A stretch of 41,620 nt of DNA from Terriglobia bacterium (lineage in GTDB: Bacteria > Acidobacteriota > Terriglobia > Terriglobales > Acidobacteriaceae). Numbering within the stretch: the first letter of the stretch is position 1; every line of letters starts with the position of its first letter. The notes beneath the pieces were generated by a model. It worked only from the letters and a program-made list of their open reading frames with translations, had not been told where the DNA came from and did not search any database. The translations under genes and the position numbers were made by a program. Below, piece by piece: positions 16,789 through 25,291 of the stretch. The DNA lies in contig JAIQFZ010000035.1 of assembly GCA_020073015.1 (NCBI GenBank), positions 1 to 41,620 of the forward strand, given 5' to 3'.

Positions 16789-17439
16789 TCAGCGAACGCC
16801 GCGCAGTTCGGATTCAACCGGACGGCCTTCGAGCATGCGCATGCCGTTGAGAATGGTGGTCATGACGTTTTCATCGCCGATGGCGGTGTTGATCATCAGG
16901 TGATAGAAGCTGCGCATCGGCCAGTCCGCGTTGAAGTAATGCTTGATGTAGGCGATGCGTTCTTTGTCGACGTTCTCGACCAACTCTTCGGCTTCTTCCC
17001 GGCTCTTACCCATGGCCAGTAAGCGTCGGATTTTCTCGTCGTGGGGAGCGTAGGTGAAGACGCGGAAGGTATCCTCACGCTCGCGCAGGAAATAGGGAGA
17101 CCCACGGCCCACGATCACGGCGTTCCCTTCGGCGGCGATGTTGCGCGTGATTTCTTCCATCATGGCAATCATGCGATCGGTATCGAAGGTGCGCGCATCC
17201 GCGAGCGGAATGCTGCGCTCGTAACTGCCGCGCCAAAAGGCTTTCGCGAGGCGATAGACACGGCTATCCACGCGCTCGTCACAGAGGGCAACCGCCGACT
17301 CCGCTACCTGGGCCCGCCGGGCAATCTCAGTGGTCAGGCTCTGATCCCAGAGCTTCCACCCCAACCGGCGCGCCAGTTCACACGCGATGCCACCCCCGCC
17401 ACTGCCAAACTCCCGTTCCAGCGTGACGATGCGAAACAT
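16789..17439 (-). CDS. Cytidylate kinase-like family protein
   Basis: A 216-residue protein of the cytidylate-kinase-like family. The N-terminal MFRIVTLEREFGSGGGGIAC replaces the strict GxxGxGKS P-loop of true CMP kinases. Later motifs include NAVIVGRGSPYFL and a helical segment EKIRRLLAMGKSREEAEELV. Family members are widespread; their nucleotide substrate is not settled. A purine-rich ribosome-binding site lies before the ATG, which starts 16 nt downstream of the efflux transporter stop codon. It is therefore probably the last gene of the tolC-emrA-emrB transcript, although a functional link is not evident. Confidence 0.85.
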   Translation of the reverse strand: MFRIVTLEREFGSGGGGIACELARRLGWKLWDQSLTTEIARRAQVAESAVALCDERVDSRVYRLAKAFWRGSYERSIPLADARTFDTDRMIAMMEEITRNIAAEGNAVIVGRGSPYFLREREDTFRVFTYAPHDEKIRRLLAMGKSREEAEELVENVDKERIAYIKHYFNADWPMRSFYHLMINTAIGDENVMTTILNGMRMLEGRPVESELRGVR

Positions 17440-17455
17440 GCCCCTCCCCCTCGAC

Positions 17456-19057
17456 TCAGTGTACCGCGATCCCGCCGCCCGGCTTGGACTTCTTGATCAG
17501 CATCACACAGGGAATTAAGCAGCCGATCACGACCCCGAGCACCCAAAAATTATCAATGTAGGCCAGCATGGTCGACTGCCGGATGACATTCGCCTGGGTC
17601 AAGGCATAGGCATGCTGCAACGCGGTTCCAGGCCCGGAGCCGGGTCCAGAACCACCGCCCAGAAAAGTACCCGCCATCCCGTGCAGCCTGGATTGAAACA
17701 CCGGGTTGGCGGCGCTCAGGCTCTCCGCAAGCCGCACCTGGTGAACCTGCGCGCGGCGAGCGAGGCCGGTGGTGACAAAAGAAATCCCGACGCTACCGCC
17801 TATATTTCTGGCGAGGTTCATTAAGCCGGATGCGGCATTGTTCTTGTCGCGCGGCAGAGACGAATACGCAGCGGTGTTGATGGGCACGAACAGGAAAGCC
17901 AGTCCCAGGGCCTGGTAGACGCGGGCCATCGTGACGGTGTGGAAGTCGACACTCAGGTCGAACGTCGTCATATGGAACAGTGAAATCGAGAGCATCGACA
18001 AACCAAACAGCATGAGCCAGCGCGGGCTGTAACGCGAAAGCAGAAACCCGACCACCGGCATGGCCACCATGATCGTGAAACCACCCGGCATGAGTGCCAA
18101 CCCGGACCGCTCGGCCGTGTAACCCAGCATCGTCTGCATGAAAAGCGGCAGCAGCAGCGTGCTGCCGAGCAGGGCAAACCCCAGCATGAACATCAGGAAG
18201 TTGGAGGTGGCGAAGGTGCGGTTGCGAAACAAATGCAGATCGATGATGGGGTCTTTGTGCCGCCACTCCCAGAACACGACGAAGATCAGCGCCGCTGCCG
18301 AGACCACGGTGAGGATCACGATGAAATTCGATTCGAACCAGTCTTCGCGCTGTCCTTTGTCGAGGATCACCTGCAGCGTTCCCAGGCCGAGCGCGACCAG
18401 GCCGAGCCCGATGTAGTCGATCCTGGTTTCGCTCAGCTTGCGGCGCTTGAGGTAGGGAGGATCCTGGATGAGCCGCGACGTGAGCGTCAGGGAAAGAATG
18501 CCGACTGGGATATTGACGAAAAAGATCCAGCGCCAGCTGAAGTTGTCGGTGATCCATCCGCCGAGCGTCGGCCCGATGGCTGGGGCCATAACCACCGCGA
18601 TTCCATAGACAGCGAACGCCATGCCGCGCTTGGCGGGAGGAAAGGTGTCGGCAAGGATCGCCTGCTCGCTGGGCTGAAGGCCGCCACCGCCCGCGCCTTG
18701 AAGAATGCGGAAGATGATCAGCATGGCAAGGTTGGGGGCGAAGCCGCACAGGAATGAGCTGACGGTAAACAGGGCGACACAGCCCATGTAGAAACGTTTG
18801 CGGCCGACAATGGACGAGAGCCAACCGCTAAGCGGGAGAACAATGGCGTTCGACACCAGGTACGAGGTCAGTACCCATGTGCTTTCGTCCTGCCCCGCGG
18901 AGAGGCTGCCTGCGATATGCGGCAGGGCAACATTGGCGATGCTCGTATCGAGCACCTCCATGAAGGTCGCGAGCGTGACCGCCAGCGCGATGATCCATGG
19001 ATTGACGGCCGGCCGCCAGGCTTCGGCCTCGTTCATGGTGATGGTTGCCGCACCCAT
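17456..19057 (-). CDS. MFS multidrug efflux pump, DHA2 (EmrB/QacA) family
   Basis: A 533-residue transporter with the length and hydrophobicity of 14-span DHA2 pumps. Visible features are DTSIANVALPHIAGSL in span 1, the motif-A region SGWLSSIVGRKRF, and the motif-C-like APAIGPTLGGWI followed by WRWIFFVNIPVG. Such pumps export drugs or detergents by proton antiport. In Gram-negative bacteria they do so through an EmrA adaptor and a TolC channel, both encoded directly upstream in the same direction. The gap to emrA (about 110 bp) holds palindromic repeats and could weaken read-through. A downstream Met (MNEAEAWRP) is an alternative start. The exported substrate cannot be predicted. Confidence 0.92.
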   Translation of the reverse strand: MGAATITMNEAEAWRPAVNPWIIALAVTLATFMEVLDTSIANVALPHIAGSLSAGQDESTWVLTSYLVSNAIVLPLSGWLSSIVGRKRFYMGCVALFTVSSFLCGFAPNLAMLIIFRILQGAGGGGLQPSEQAILADTFPPAKRGMAFAVYGIAVVMAPAIGPTLGGWITDNFSWRWIFFVNIPVGILSLTLTSRLIQDPPYLKRRKLSETRIDYIGLGLVALGLGTLQVILDKGQREDWFESNFIVILTVVSAAALIFVVFWEWRHKDPIIDLHLFRNRTFATSNFLMFMLGFALLGSTLLLPLFMQTMLGYTAERSGLALMPGGFTIMVAMPVVGFLLSRYSPRWLMLFGLSMLSISLFHMTTFDLSVDFHTVTMARVYQALGLAFLFVPINTAAYSSLPRDKNNAASGLMNLARNIGGSVGISFVTTGLARRAQVHQVRLAESLSAANPVFQSRLHGMAGTFLGGGSGPGSGPGTALQHAYALTQANVIRQSTMLAYIDNFWVLGVVIGCLIPCVMLIKKSKPGGGIAVH

Positions 19058-19093
19058 TATTTATTGTGTCAACCCTTGCTTCGTCTTGTGTAG

Positions 19094-19175
19094 CGCGGAC
19101 ACTCTTGTCCGCGTGCCTGCAGCAAATCCGCTGTCAGCGCGCGGACAAGAGTGTCCGCGCCACACGAGCTATTTA
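19094..19175. repeat. GCGGACA..TGTCCGC palindromic repeat, two inverted units
   Basis: Unit 1 is CGCGGACA-CTCT-TGTCCGCG (19094-19113). Unit 2 is GCGCGGACA-AGAG-TGTCCGCGC (19139-19160). The two units are in opposite orientation (TGTGTAGCGCGGACA versus the reverse complement of TGTCCGCGCCACACG), forming a larger inverted repeat. The right end, CACAC-GAG-CTATTTA (19161-19175), contains the emrA stop codon. A closely related copy occurs at 37339-37375 beside queG. Confidence 0.75.
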
Positions 19176-20437
19176 TCCCACACCTTGGGTACGACCGACA
19201 TGCCGGGACGCAGTTCGTGTCCCTTGGTCTCGCCCGGCTCAAACACGATCTTCACTGGAATGCGCTGCACAACTTTCACGTAGTTGCCGGTCGCGTTCTC
19301 AGGAGGCAGCAGGCTGAAACGCGCACCGCTGGCGCCCGCAATCGAATCCACGTGCCCTTTGTATTTTTTCCCGTTGGCATCGACGAAGATTTCTGCCGCC
19401 TGGCCCGCCTTGATGTTTCGGAGCTGAGTCTCCTTGAAGTTGGCGGTGACCCAGATGTCTTCGAGCGGGATGATTTTCATCATCTCCTGGCCGGTTTGCA
19501 CATTCTGCCCGACTTCGACGGTGCGATTGCTGACGACCCCACTGACGGGCGCGACGATCTTCGTGTACTGCAGATTCAATTCGGCCTGTTGCAGGTCGGC
19601 TTTCTTGCGATCCGCGTTGGCTTGGGCGGAACGGGCGCGGGAACGCGTGGCTTGCATCATCTGCGGCGCGGTTTCGGCGGTGCGCAGATCGGCGCTGGCT
19701 TGCAACAATCTGCTCTGGGCCTGTTCGACCTGGGCCGCGGCCGCGTCGGCCGCCGCGCGCACCGCTTCCAGACCCGCGGCACTGGCCTTGGCGGCGGCTA
19801 CGGCCTGGTCGTACTGCTGCTGCGAGATTTCCTGTTTGTCGATCAGTTGCTGGTAGCGCGCCAGATCGTTCTGCACCTTGACGTTGTTGGCCTCGGCTTC
19901 GACCACCTGCGCCTGGGCCGCAGCTAACTGCTGGCGCGCCCCCGCGATGCCGGCTTTCGCATTGGCGACTCCGGCCTGCGTGCCGGCGACCTGGCTCGAC
20001 GTGCTCACGTTGGTCAGGGGCACATTGATGCCGGCGGCGGCAGCCTGCGCCTGGGCGTCGGCGTAGTCGGCACGGGCGCGGGCCACGGCCACTTCATAGT
20101 CGGTCGGATCGACCTCCACCAGAACGGTGCCCTTCTCCACGTACTGGTTGTCTTCGACATTGAGCTTCAAGACATGGCCGCTGACGCGCGCGCTCACGGC
20201 ATTGATGTGACCATCAATCTGCGCATCGTCGGTGGATTCGTAGCTTCCGAAATAGCGCCAGAGCAGGACGCCTGCCGCCAGCAGCAGGGCAATCACCAAA
20301 AACAGGCTTAACTTCGCGCGTGGATTCCCTAGAAGCGCGGCGCGGCGCTGGTAGCGCGCCTCGCTGTCCGAGGGGGGCTGGGGCTGTCCGGAACGCTGCT
20401 CCGGTTTCGACTCGACGACCGTCGTTGACTGGTCCAT
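19169..20437 (-). CDS. EmrA/HlyD-type periplasmic efflux adaptor
   Basis: A 422-residue membrane-fusion protein. One N-terminal membrane span lies at about 43-63. The first lipoyl half-motif is AQIDGHINAVSARVSGHVLK. A long alanine/glutamine-rich coiled-coil hairpin follows (about 110-275), then the second lipoyl half KIVAPVSGVVSNRTVEVGQN and the barrel segment DIWVTANFKETQLRNIKAG. This is the EmrA layout that bridges an inner-membrane MFS pump and an outer-membrane TolC channel. It starts 3 nt after the TolC-family stop codon, so the two are translated together. The TAG stop lies inside the terminal sequence of a palindromic repeat. Confidence 0.93.
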   Translation of the reverse strand: MDQSTTVVESKPEQRSGQPQPPSDSEARYQRRAALLGNPRAKLSLFLVIALLLAAGVLLWRYFGSYESTDDAQIDGHINAVSARVSGHVLKLNVEDNQYVEKGTVLVEVDPTDYEVAVARARADYADAQAQAAAAGINVPLTNVSTSSQVAGTQAGVANAKAGIAGARQQLAAAQAQVVEAEANNVKVQNDLARYQQLIDKQEISQQQYDQAVAAAKASAAGLEAVRAAADAAAAQVEQAQSRLLQASADLRTAETAPQMMQATRSRARSAQANADRKKADLQQAELNLQYTKIVAPVSGVVSNRTVEVGQNVQTGQEMMKIIPLEDIWVTANFKETQLRNIKAGQAAEIFVDANGKKYKGHVDSIAGASGARFSLLPPENATGNYVKVVQRIPVKIVFEPGETKGHELRPGMSVVPKVWDK

Positions 20438-20440
20438 ACG

Positions 20441-21913
20441 CTACTTCCCTTTCAGATAATCCAGCACGCCTTCTTCGGCGCGGCCAATGGCCCGCGCGAA
20501 CGAAACTTTGGCGAGGTTGTGAAGATAGAGACTCGAGATCAGGCTCTCGTGTGCGGAGGCGACCGCTTCCTGCGCCTGGATGACCTCCAGGTTGTCGGTC
20601 ACGCCGGCGGTGAAGCGGTCCTGCGATTGGGTGAGCGCTTGCTCGGCGAGATTGACGGAACTCTGGGCCACTTCCACCTGATCGCTCGACGACTTGAGGT
20701 CGAGCAGGGCGTTGCGGACATCCTGATCGATCTCGCCCCGGACGTCCGCCAGTTGCGCCTGGGCCTGGCGGAGGCTCGCGTCGGCTTTCAGAACATCGGC
20801 GTGAACGCGGCCGCCCTGGAAAATCGGAATGTTCAGCGTGCCGAGAACATGGAAGGTGGGCAGCACATCGCCGGGTACAGCCCCGATTTGGCCATAGTCG
20901 GCTGCGAAATCGAGGCTGGGATAGTAACCCGCGACCGCAGCGCTATGTTCGAACTGCGCAGCCAGCAAGCGGCTTTGAGCAGCCTTGTAGTCGGAGCGCA
21001 GGGAGTAGGCGCGCTGCAAGCTGCTCTCGAGATCCGGGATCGGAAACGCTTCGTAGGGAGCCTTATCCGCCAGGGTGAATTCCTGGGCGGGGGCCAGTCC
21101 GATGACTCGGGCCAGAACCAGCTTCTGCTTGGCAAAATCGTTGGCGGCGGCGATCAGTTGCTGCTGGCGCGTTTGATATTGTACTTGCGCCCGCAGCGTG
21201 TCGATGACCGGACTCACTCCCGCCTGCTGCTGGGCCACTGCCTTCTGGTAGAGCGCCTTGGCGGTTTCAACCTGCGCCTGCGCCGTTTCGACGCGTGCTG
21301 CCCCCGCAATGGCCTGCAGATAAGCATTGCCGGCTGCCAGCACCACCAGGTCGCGCGCGTCCTTCAGATTGAGTTGGGCCACCGTTTCGTTGCTCACTGC
21401 GGAACGGTATTTCTGGATCGACTTCCAGTCGAACAGCTTTTGCGTGCCCGACGCCCGCACATCAAAATAGGAGAACGGCCCGATCACCCTTGGAAACTGA
21501 AAAGGACCGATTGCGCCGCGCAATCCGAGCGCTTCGAGGCTCTGTTTTTGCGCAGCCTCCTGCACATCGGCGTTGACGTGCGGCAGCAAATCGCTGAGCT
21601 GTTGCCACTTCTGTCCGCGCGCGGCGATGGTGTTGTATTCCGACAGAAGGCCGGCCAGATTCTGGCGCAGAGCACGCTCGATGGCATCGCGGAAGGTGAG
21701 CGGCAGCACGCCCGGCGTGGGCTTAGCCTCCGCCACACTGCCGAATACCGGATTCTGCGCGGAGGTTGGGGTCTGCGGAGCGCTGGCCTGGGAACTTCCC
21801 ATGGAAGTTGCCGTTTGAGCGGTCAAGACAGAGCCATACGTGGAGAGAGCGACCAGACAGCAGAAGGCACGAGCCAACCGCACCTGCCAACCAGCACAAC
21901 TTCGAGCAGCCAT
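20441..21913 (-). CDS. TolC-family outer-membrane efflux protein
   Basis: A roughly 490-residue outer-membrane channel subunit. The chosen ATG gives a signal peptide (MAARSCAGWQVRLARAFCCL...) with cleavage near LTAQ. GTG at 21973 and ATG at 21928 are in-frame alternatives that add up to 20 residues. Two internally related helical halves are visible, each with long Ala/Gln-rich coiled coils: about LTFRDAIERALRQNLAGLLS onward, and ESSLQRAYSLRSDYKAAQSR onward. This is as expected for TolC/NodT. It is the first gene of the tolC-emrA-emrB operon and so completes a tripartite drug or toxin exporter. Confidence 0.92.
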   Translation of the reverse strand: MAARSCAGWQVRLARAFCCLVALSTYGSVLTAQTATSMGSSQASAPQTPTSAQNPVFGSVAEAKPTPGVLPLTFRDAIERALRQNLAGLLSEYNTIAARGQKWQQLSDLLPHVNADVQEAAQKQSLEALGLRGAIGPFQFPRVIGPFSYFDVRASGTQKLFDWKSIQKYRSAVSNETVAQLNLKDARDLVVLAAGNAYLQAIAGAARVETAQAQVETAKALYQKAVAQQQAGVSPVIDTLRAQVQYQTRQQQLIAAANDFAKQKLVLARVIGLAPAQEFTLADKAPYEAFPIPDLESSLQRAYSLRSDYKAAQSRLLAAQFEHSAAVAGYYPSLDFAADYGQIGAVPGDVLPTFHVLGTLNIPIFQGGRVHADVLKADASLRQAQAQLADVRGEIDQDVRNALLDLKSSSDQVEVAQSSVNLAEQALTQSQDRFTAGVTDNLEVIQAQEAVASAHESLISSLYLHNLAKVSFARAIGRAEEGVLDYLKGK

Positions 21914-22143
21914 GGAACCTGAGCCCATCCTTAATGAACCGTAAATCGTAAACGCATTGGACTCTTTTTTCACCCTGAGCGTCGCAAATTGTTGAGCGGG
22001 CTGGGAATTCGGTTGGTTCTAGTTACGAAGCGGAAGGCGCCGCCGTGACCTTGGTCATCTTGTGTAACCTCGGGCAGAAGGCCAATCTAGGAAAGGCAAC
22101 AATGCTTCCCCGCTGTACGACCTGCGCTTGGGAAGTCGTGCGT

Positions 22144-22836
22144 ATGAGCGAAGCTACGAAACCGTCAACCTCGAAGGGATCGGACTGGACTCGTCTGCTC
22201 ACCGATCCGGATCTGGTGAGCCATCTCGGCCGGCTGCTCCAAACCTACCGCGAAGTCGCGCCTGAACTGCGGGAAGCTGCGCTGCTCAGGGCGATGCACG
22301 AGATCAAGGACGCCGCCGTCAAGGCACGCGAACTCGCGAAGCCTGTGCCAGGACCTGCCCAAGTCGAAGCAGAGGCGGAGATGGAGACCGAGTTGCCCCA
22401 TCCCGAACCCATCGATGAAGCGCCTCCGTTCGAGCCCGACCTGTTTGCGCCTCAAGCGGGGCTGGACCGGCGTCGCTTCCAGCGAATCAAGTGCTTTGTC
22501 GCGGTCGAGATTCACGTCGAGGGATTGGAAGAGCCGGTGTGGGGAAACCTTTCCAACGTCAGTCGCGGGGGCTGCCTGGTAGAGACGGCGTCGGCGGTTC
22601 CTCCTGGTAAAGCCCTGGAAATCGGGCTGTGGGTAGCCAGCGGGAAGATCTGGGTGAAGGGCGTGATCCTGAGCGGTGTGGTCACGCGCACCGCGCCTTC
22701 GTTCGGGGTGCGGGTAAAGTTTTCCGAGGCGGAACTGGCTGAGAAAGAGCATCTGCGCGAATTCCTGAAGTTCGTTGAGAACACCACCCGCAAGGCCCAG
22801 AGCGGACACGCTTATGTCGCGAAACTGAGAGTCTGA
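22144..22836 (+). CDS. PilZ-domain protein (putative c-di-GMP receptor)
   Basis: A 230-residue protein whose C-terminal part is a PilZ domain. It has RRFQR (residues 110-114, the RxxxR c-di-GMP motif) and LSNVSRGGCLVE (the [D/N]xSxxG motif). Both key motifs are intact, so nucleotide binding is plausible. The N-terminal 100 residues are helical and Pro/Glu-rich in the linker, without a recognised domain. The ATG at 22144 has a GGGAAG ribosome-binding site 8 nt upstream; the frame stays open to a GTG at 22045 but that extension looks non-coding. A diguanylate cyclase lies at the right edge of the window, but proximity alone does not pair them. Confidence 0.83.
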   Translation: MSEATKPSTSKGSDWTRLLTDPDLVSHLGRLLQTYREVAPELREAALLRAMHEIKDAAVKARELAKPVPGPAQVEAEAEMETELPHPEPIDEAPPFEPDLFAPQAGLDRRRFQRIKCFVAVEIHVEGLEEPVWGNLSNVSRGGCLVETASAVPPGKALEIGLWVASGKIWVKGVILSGVVTRTAPSFGVRVKFSEAELAEKEHLREFLKFVENTTRKAQSGHAYVAKLRV

Positions 22837-22983
22837 AGACCCGCTTTCCCTGCACATCCGGCAGCAACTTTTCCCACCCGCCGGGTTCATTCCAGGAAAG
22901 TCATTGAGGGTGGAATGTCTTTGCGTGCGCGAAATCTAGCGGTGGCCGCCGGAGTTTCAGAGAAGATAGCTGCTTCGGGCTAT

Positions 22984-23030
22984 GAGCTACGAGCAACCGT
23001 GTTTGGCTCGCAGCCCGCAGCTCGTAGCTC
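22984..23030. repeat. GAGCTACGAGC inverted repeat
   Basis: A perfect 11-bp inverted repeat, GAGCTACGAGC (22984-22994) and GCTCGTAGCTC (23020-23030), with a 25-nt loop lies 18 nt before the DUF1501 start codon. A partial copy, CAGCTCGTAGCTTA, occurs at the aroA stop codon (27761-27774). This suggests a dispersed repeat rather than a specific operator. Confidence 0.6.
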
Positions 23031-23048
23031 GAAGCAGAGGTTCCTATC

Positions 23049-24302
23049 ATGTCCAGTACTCGTCGAATCTTCCTTCGCAACGGCGCGCTGGCCGTGGCGG
23101 GCGCGGCGGCTTTACCGAGCTTTCTGACACGGGCGGCTTTGGGCGCGGCCGATCCGGGCACGCGCGCGAAGCGGCTGGTGGTGATCTTTCAGCGCGGCGC
23201 GGCCGACGGTCTCAACATTGTTGTGCCCCACGGTGAGCCGTCGTACTACGCGATGCGGCCAACCATCAATATTCCCAGGAAATCTGTGCTCGATCTGGAT
23301 GGCTTTTTTGGGCTGCATCCTTCGATGTCGGCGTTTCAGCCGCTGTGGAAAGAAAAGCATCTGGCGATTGTGCATGCGGCGGGGTCGCCTGACCCGACGC
23401 GTTCGCATTTCGACGCGCAGGACTTCATGGAATCGGGCACACCGGGCGTGAAGGTCACCGATGACGGTTGGCTGAACCGCGCGCTGCACGAACTTCCTGC
23501 AGATAAATCTGCGGCGGACAAATCCGCGTTTCGTGCGATCTCGCTGGGGCCTTCGCTGCCGCGCATTCTGTCGGGCAAGGAACCGGCAGTTGCGATCAAC
23601 GATCTGAATGCTTTCTCTGTGGGCGGAAAAAATCCGAGGGCTGCGCCCATTGCGAACACCATCGAAGCGATGGACGAAAATTCCGTGGACACGGTCCTGC
23701 ACGGCACGGGCCAAGAAACTTTCGACGCGGTGAAGATGCTGAAGGCGGCCGACCCGGCCAAGTATGCACCCGCCGCTGGGGCGAACTATCCGAAGGGACG
23801 CTTCGGCGACAGCCTCAAGCAACTGGCGCAGTTAATCAAAGCCAACCTGGGCGTGCAGGTCGCGTTCGCCGACATCGGCGGATGGGACCACCACGTCAAC
23901 GAAGGCAGCACGCAGGGCCAGATCGCGAATATCCTCGGAGACTTCTCGCAGTCAATTGCCGCCTTCTGCACTGACCTGGGCGATCTTGGTGAGGACACGG
24001 TGGTGGTCACCATGTCGGAGTTCGGCCGCACCGCCCGCGAAAACGGCAACCGCGGCACCGACCACGGCCACGCCAACGTGATGTTCGTCCTAGGCGGCCC
24101 GGTAAAAGGTGGCAAAGTCTATGGCCGCTGGCCGGGGCTGGATCAGTCACAACTCTACGAAGGACGCGATCTGGGGGTGACGACGGACTTTCGGCTGGTG
24201 CTCAGCGAAGTTGTGTCGCAGTACCTGGGAAACAAGGATTTGAACACAGTGTTTCCGGGGTTCGTAGGGCAGCCGGTGCAGTTTCTGAAACTGTTGGGAT
24301 AG
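23049..24302 (+). CDS. DUF1501 protein with Tat-type signal
   Basis: A 417-residue protein of the DUF1501 family. The N-terminus, MSSTRRIFLRNGALAVAGAA, carries a twin-arginine export signal (RRIFLR), so a folded, possibly cofactor-bearing protein is moved to the periplasm. The sulfatase/phosphatase-like core shows VIFQRGAADGLNIVVPHGEP near the N-terminus and, late, VVVTMSEFGRTARENGN followed by GTDHGHANVMFVLGGPV. These Asp/His-rich motifs are typical of the family and suggest a metal site. In many bacteria DUF1501 genes are paired with a DUF1800 gene, but none is next to this one. Its enzymatic role is not established. Confidence 0.88.
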   Translation: MSSTRRIFLRNGALAVAGAAALPSFLTRAALGAADPGTRAKRLVVIFQRGAADGLNIVVPHGEPSYYAMRPTINIPRKSVLDLDGFFGLHPSMSAFQPLWKEKHLAIVHAAGSPDPTRSHFDAQDFMESGTPGVKVTDDGWLNRALHELPADKSAADKSAFRAISLGPSLPRILSGKEPAVAINDLNAFSVGGKNPRAAPIANTIEAMDENSVDTVLHGTGQETFDAVKMLKAADPAKYAPAAGANYPKGRFGDSLKQLAQLIKANLGVQVAFADIGGWDHHVNEGSTQGQIANILGDFSQSIAAFCTDLGDLGEDTVVVTMSEFGRTARENGNRGTDHGHANVMFVLGGPVKGGKVYGRWPGLDQSQLYEGRDLGVTTDFRLVLSEVVSQYLGNKDLNTVFPGFVGQPVQFLKLLG

Positions 24303-24311
24303 AAAACGTAT

Positions 24312-24800
24312 TCATGACTCCGGAGGATTCCAGGCGCCGGTTGAGGCCGAGCGTAGCTCGTCTGACTCAATTACAGCGATCGCTTCTTCCCCGTACGACT
24401 CCAAATCCTCCTTCTCCCACTGCTCTCCAGCCCTGACGACGTGGAACCGTAGCGTACAACCACCCCCACTGGCAGCAATAATGAAGCGGAAGGAAGCATC
24501 TGGCGCAAACTCGCGCAGCCGCTGGTTTAGTGAAGTTGCGAGCGCAAAGGACTGGTCAACTAAGTTTTCTGGGCTGCTTTCGGAGACGAAGTCTTCAATG
24601 TGGATGTGATTTGCAAAGCACTCATATCCGGATCTGTCAGGAAAATCATTCCTACTTAAGTGAGGCTGCCCTGAGAATACAATGCAATCCCCGCTGCGAG
24701 TGAATTCGTGATCGGCAACCTCCGAAAGCTCGGGCCGCACCATCCGCACATGAGACGGAGCTTCCGGAACCAGGCGTCTCATTCGGGAGTTCAATCGCAT
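24312..24800 (-). CDS. Hypothetical protein
   Basis: A 162-residue soluble protein that I do not recognise. It has no signal peptide or membrane span. The middle (HIHIEDFVSESSPENLVDQS) and the region RFIIAASGGGCTLRFHVVRA suggest an alternating alpha/beta fold, and the end is acidic (EKEDLESYGEEAIAVIESDE). Codon use looks coding throughout. It is convergent with the DUF1501 gene (9-bp gap) and follows the Rieske gene by 45 bp on the same strand. AT content is slightly higher than in the neighbours. No function assigned. Confidence 0.6.
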   Translation of the reverse strand: MRLNSRMRRLVPEAPSHVRMVRPELSEVADHEFTRSGDCIVFSGQPHLSRNDFPDRSGYECFANHIHIEDFVSESSPENLVDQSFALATSLNQRLREFAPDASFRFIIAASGGGCTLRFHVVRAGEQWEKEDLESYGEEAIAVIESDELRSASTGAWNPPES

Positions 24801-24845
24801 ACGCGAAGATTCTACCGCGTGCGGAGGTTGAATCTTTGTGTCCAG

Positions 24846-25148
24846 CTAGATCTCGATCAGTACCTCCCCGCCCTCAATCTTCACCGGATACACCGCCACC
24901 TTCGCTCCCGGCGGGCCGGCCTCGCCGGTCTTCGGATCCCATGCCCAGCCGTGCCATGGGCAGATCACTTTGCCGCCTTCGATTACGCCCTGGCCGAGCG
25001 GGCCTCCGCGGTGCAGGCAGGTGTTTTCCATGGCGCTGATTTCGCCGTTCACGTTGGCGACGCAGACTAGCTTATCGCCGCAGGGGAATTCCTTGGCTTG
25101 GTTCGGGGCGGGGAGTTCGGGTTGGGTGGCTAGCTTAACAAAGGGCAT
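24846..25148 (-). CDS. Rieske [2Fe-2S] ferredoxin-like protein
   Basis: A 100-residue stand-alone Rieske protein. The cluster motifs are CLHRGG and CPWHGW, giving the Cys-x-His ... Cys-x-x-His ligand set, in the soluble ferredoxin (NirD / dioxygenase ferredoxin) spacing rather than the membrane bc1 type. No signal or membrane helix is present. The frame is open to 25208, but that stretch lies inside a dispersed intergenic repeat, so Met at 25148 (MPFVKLATQPEL) is the better start. It lies downstream of the orphan nuoB in the same direction. No oxygenase or nitrite reductase large subunit is nearby, so its redox partner is unknown. Confidence 0.88.
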   Translation of the reverse strand: MPFVKLATQPELPAPNQAKEFPCGDKLVCVANVNGEISAMENTCLHRGGPLGQGVIEGGKVICPWHGWAWDPKTGEAGPPGAKVAVYPVKIEGGEVLIEI

Positions 25149-25162
25149 GTCTGCACGCGGGA

Positions 25163-25237
25163 TGTCATTCTGAACGTAGGGGTCCTTCGACTTGCCCTCA
25201 CCGCGCAAGCGCGGCTCGGGCGGCGCTCAGGATGACA
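25163..25237. repeat. GTCATTCTGA...TCAGGATGAC inverted repeat element
   Basis: TGTCATTCTGA (25163-25173) and TCAGGATGACA (25227-25237) pair at 10 of 11 positions and enclose about 53 nt that contain a second palindrome, CCGCGCAAGCGCGG (25201-25214). It fits a short dispersed repeat common between acidobacterial genes. It accounts for the spurious N-terminal extension of the Rieske frame. Confidence 0.65.
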
Positions 25238-25256
25238 AGAAGTATATTAGGTTTAA

Positions 25257-25291
25257 CTGATGGCTGATGGCTGACAGCTGAGAGCTGACGG
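25257..25291. repeat. Tandem (TGGCTGA / AGCTGA) repeat after nuoB
   Basis: Directly 3' of the nuoB stop codon lies a run of five or six short units: CTGATGGCTGATGGCTGA, CAGCTGA, GAGCTGACGG. It is similar in style to the GGCTAA repeat at 32373-32420, which also sits next to a minus-strand stop codon. Confidence 0.6.

Noticed and set aside
25149-25208. N-terminal 20-residue extension of the Rieske protein
   Set aside because: Encoded by a dispersed inverted repeat; Met at 25148 fits the family.
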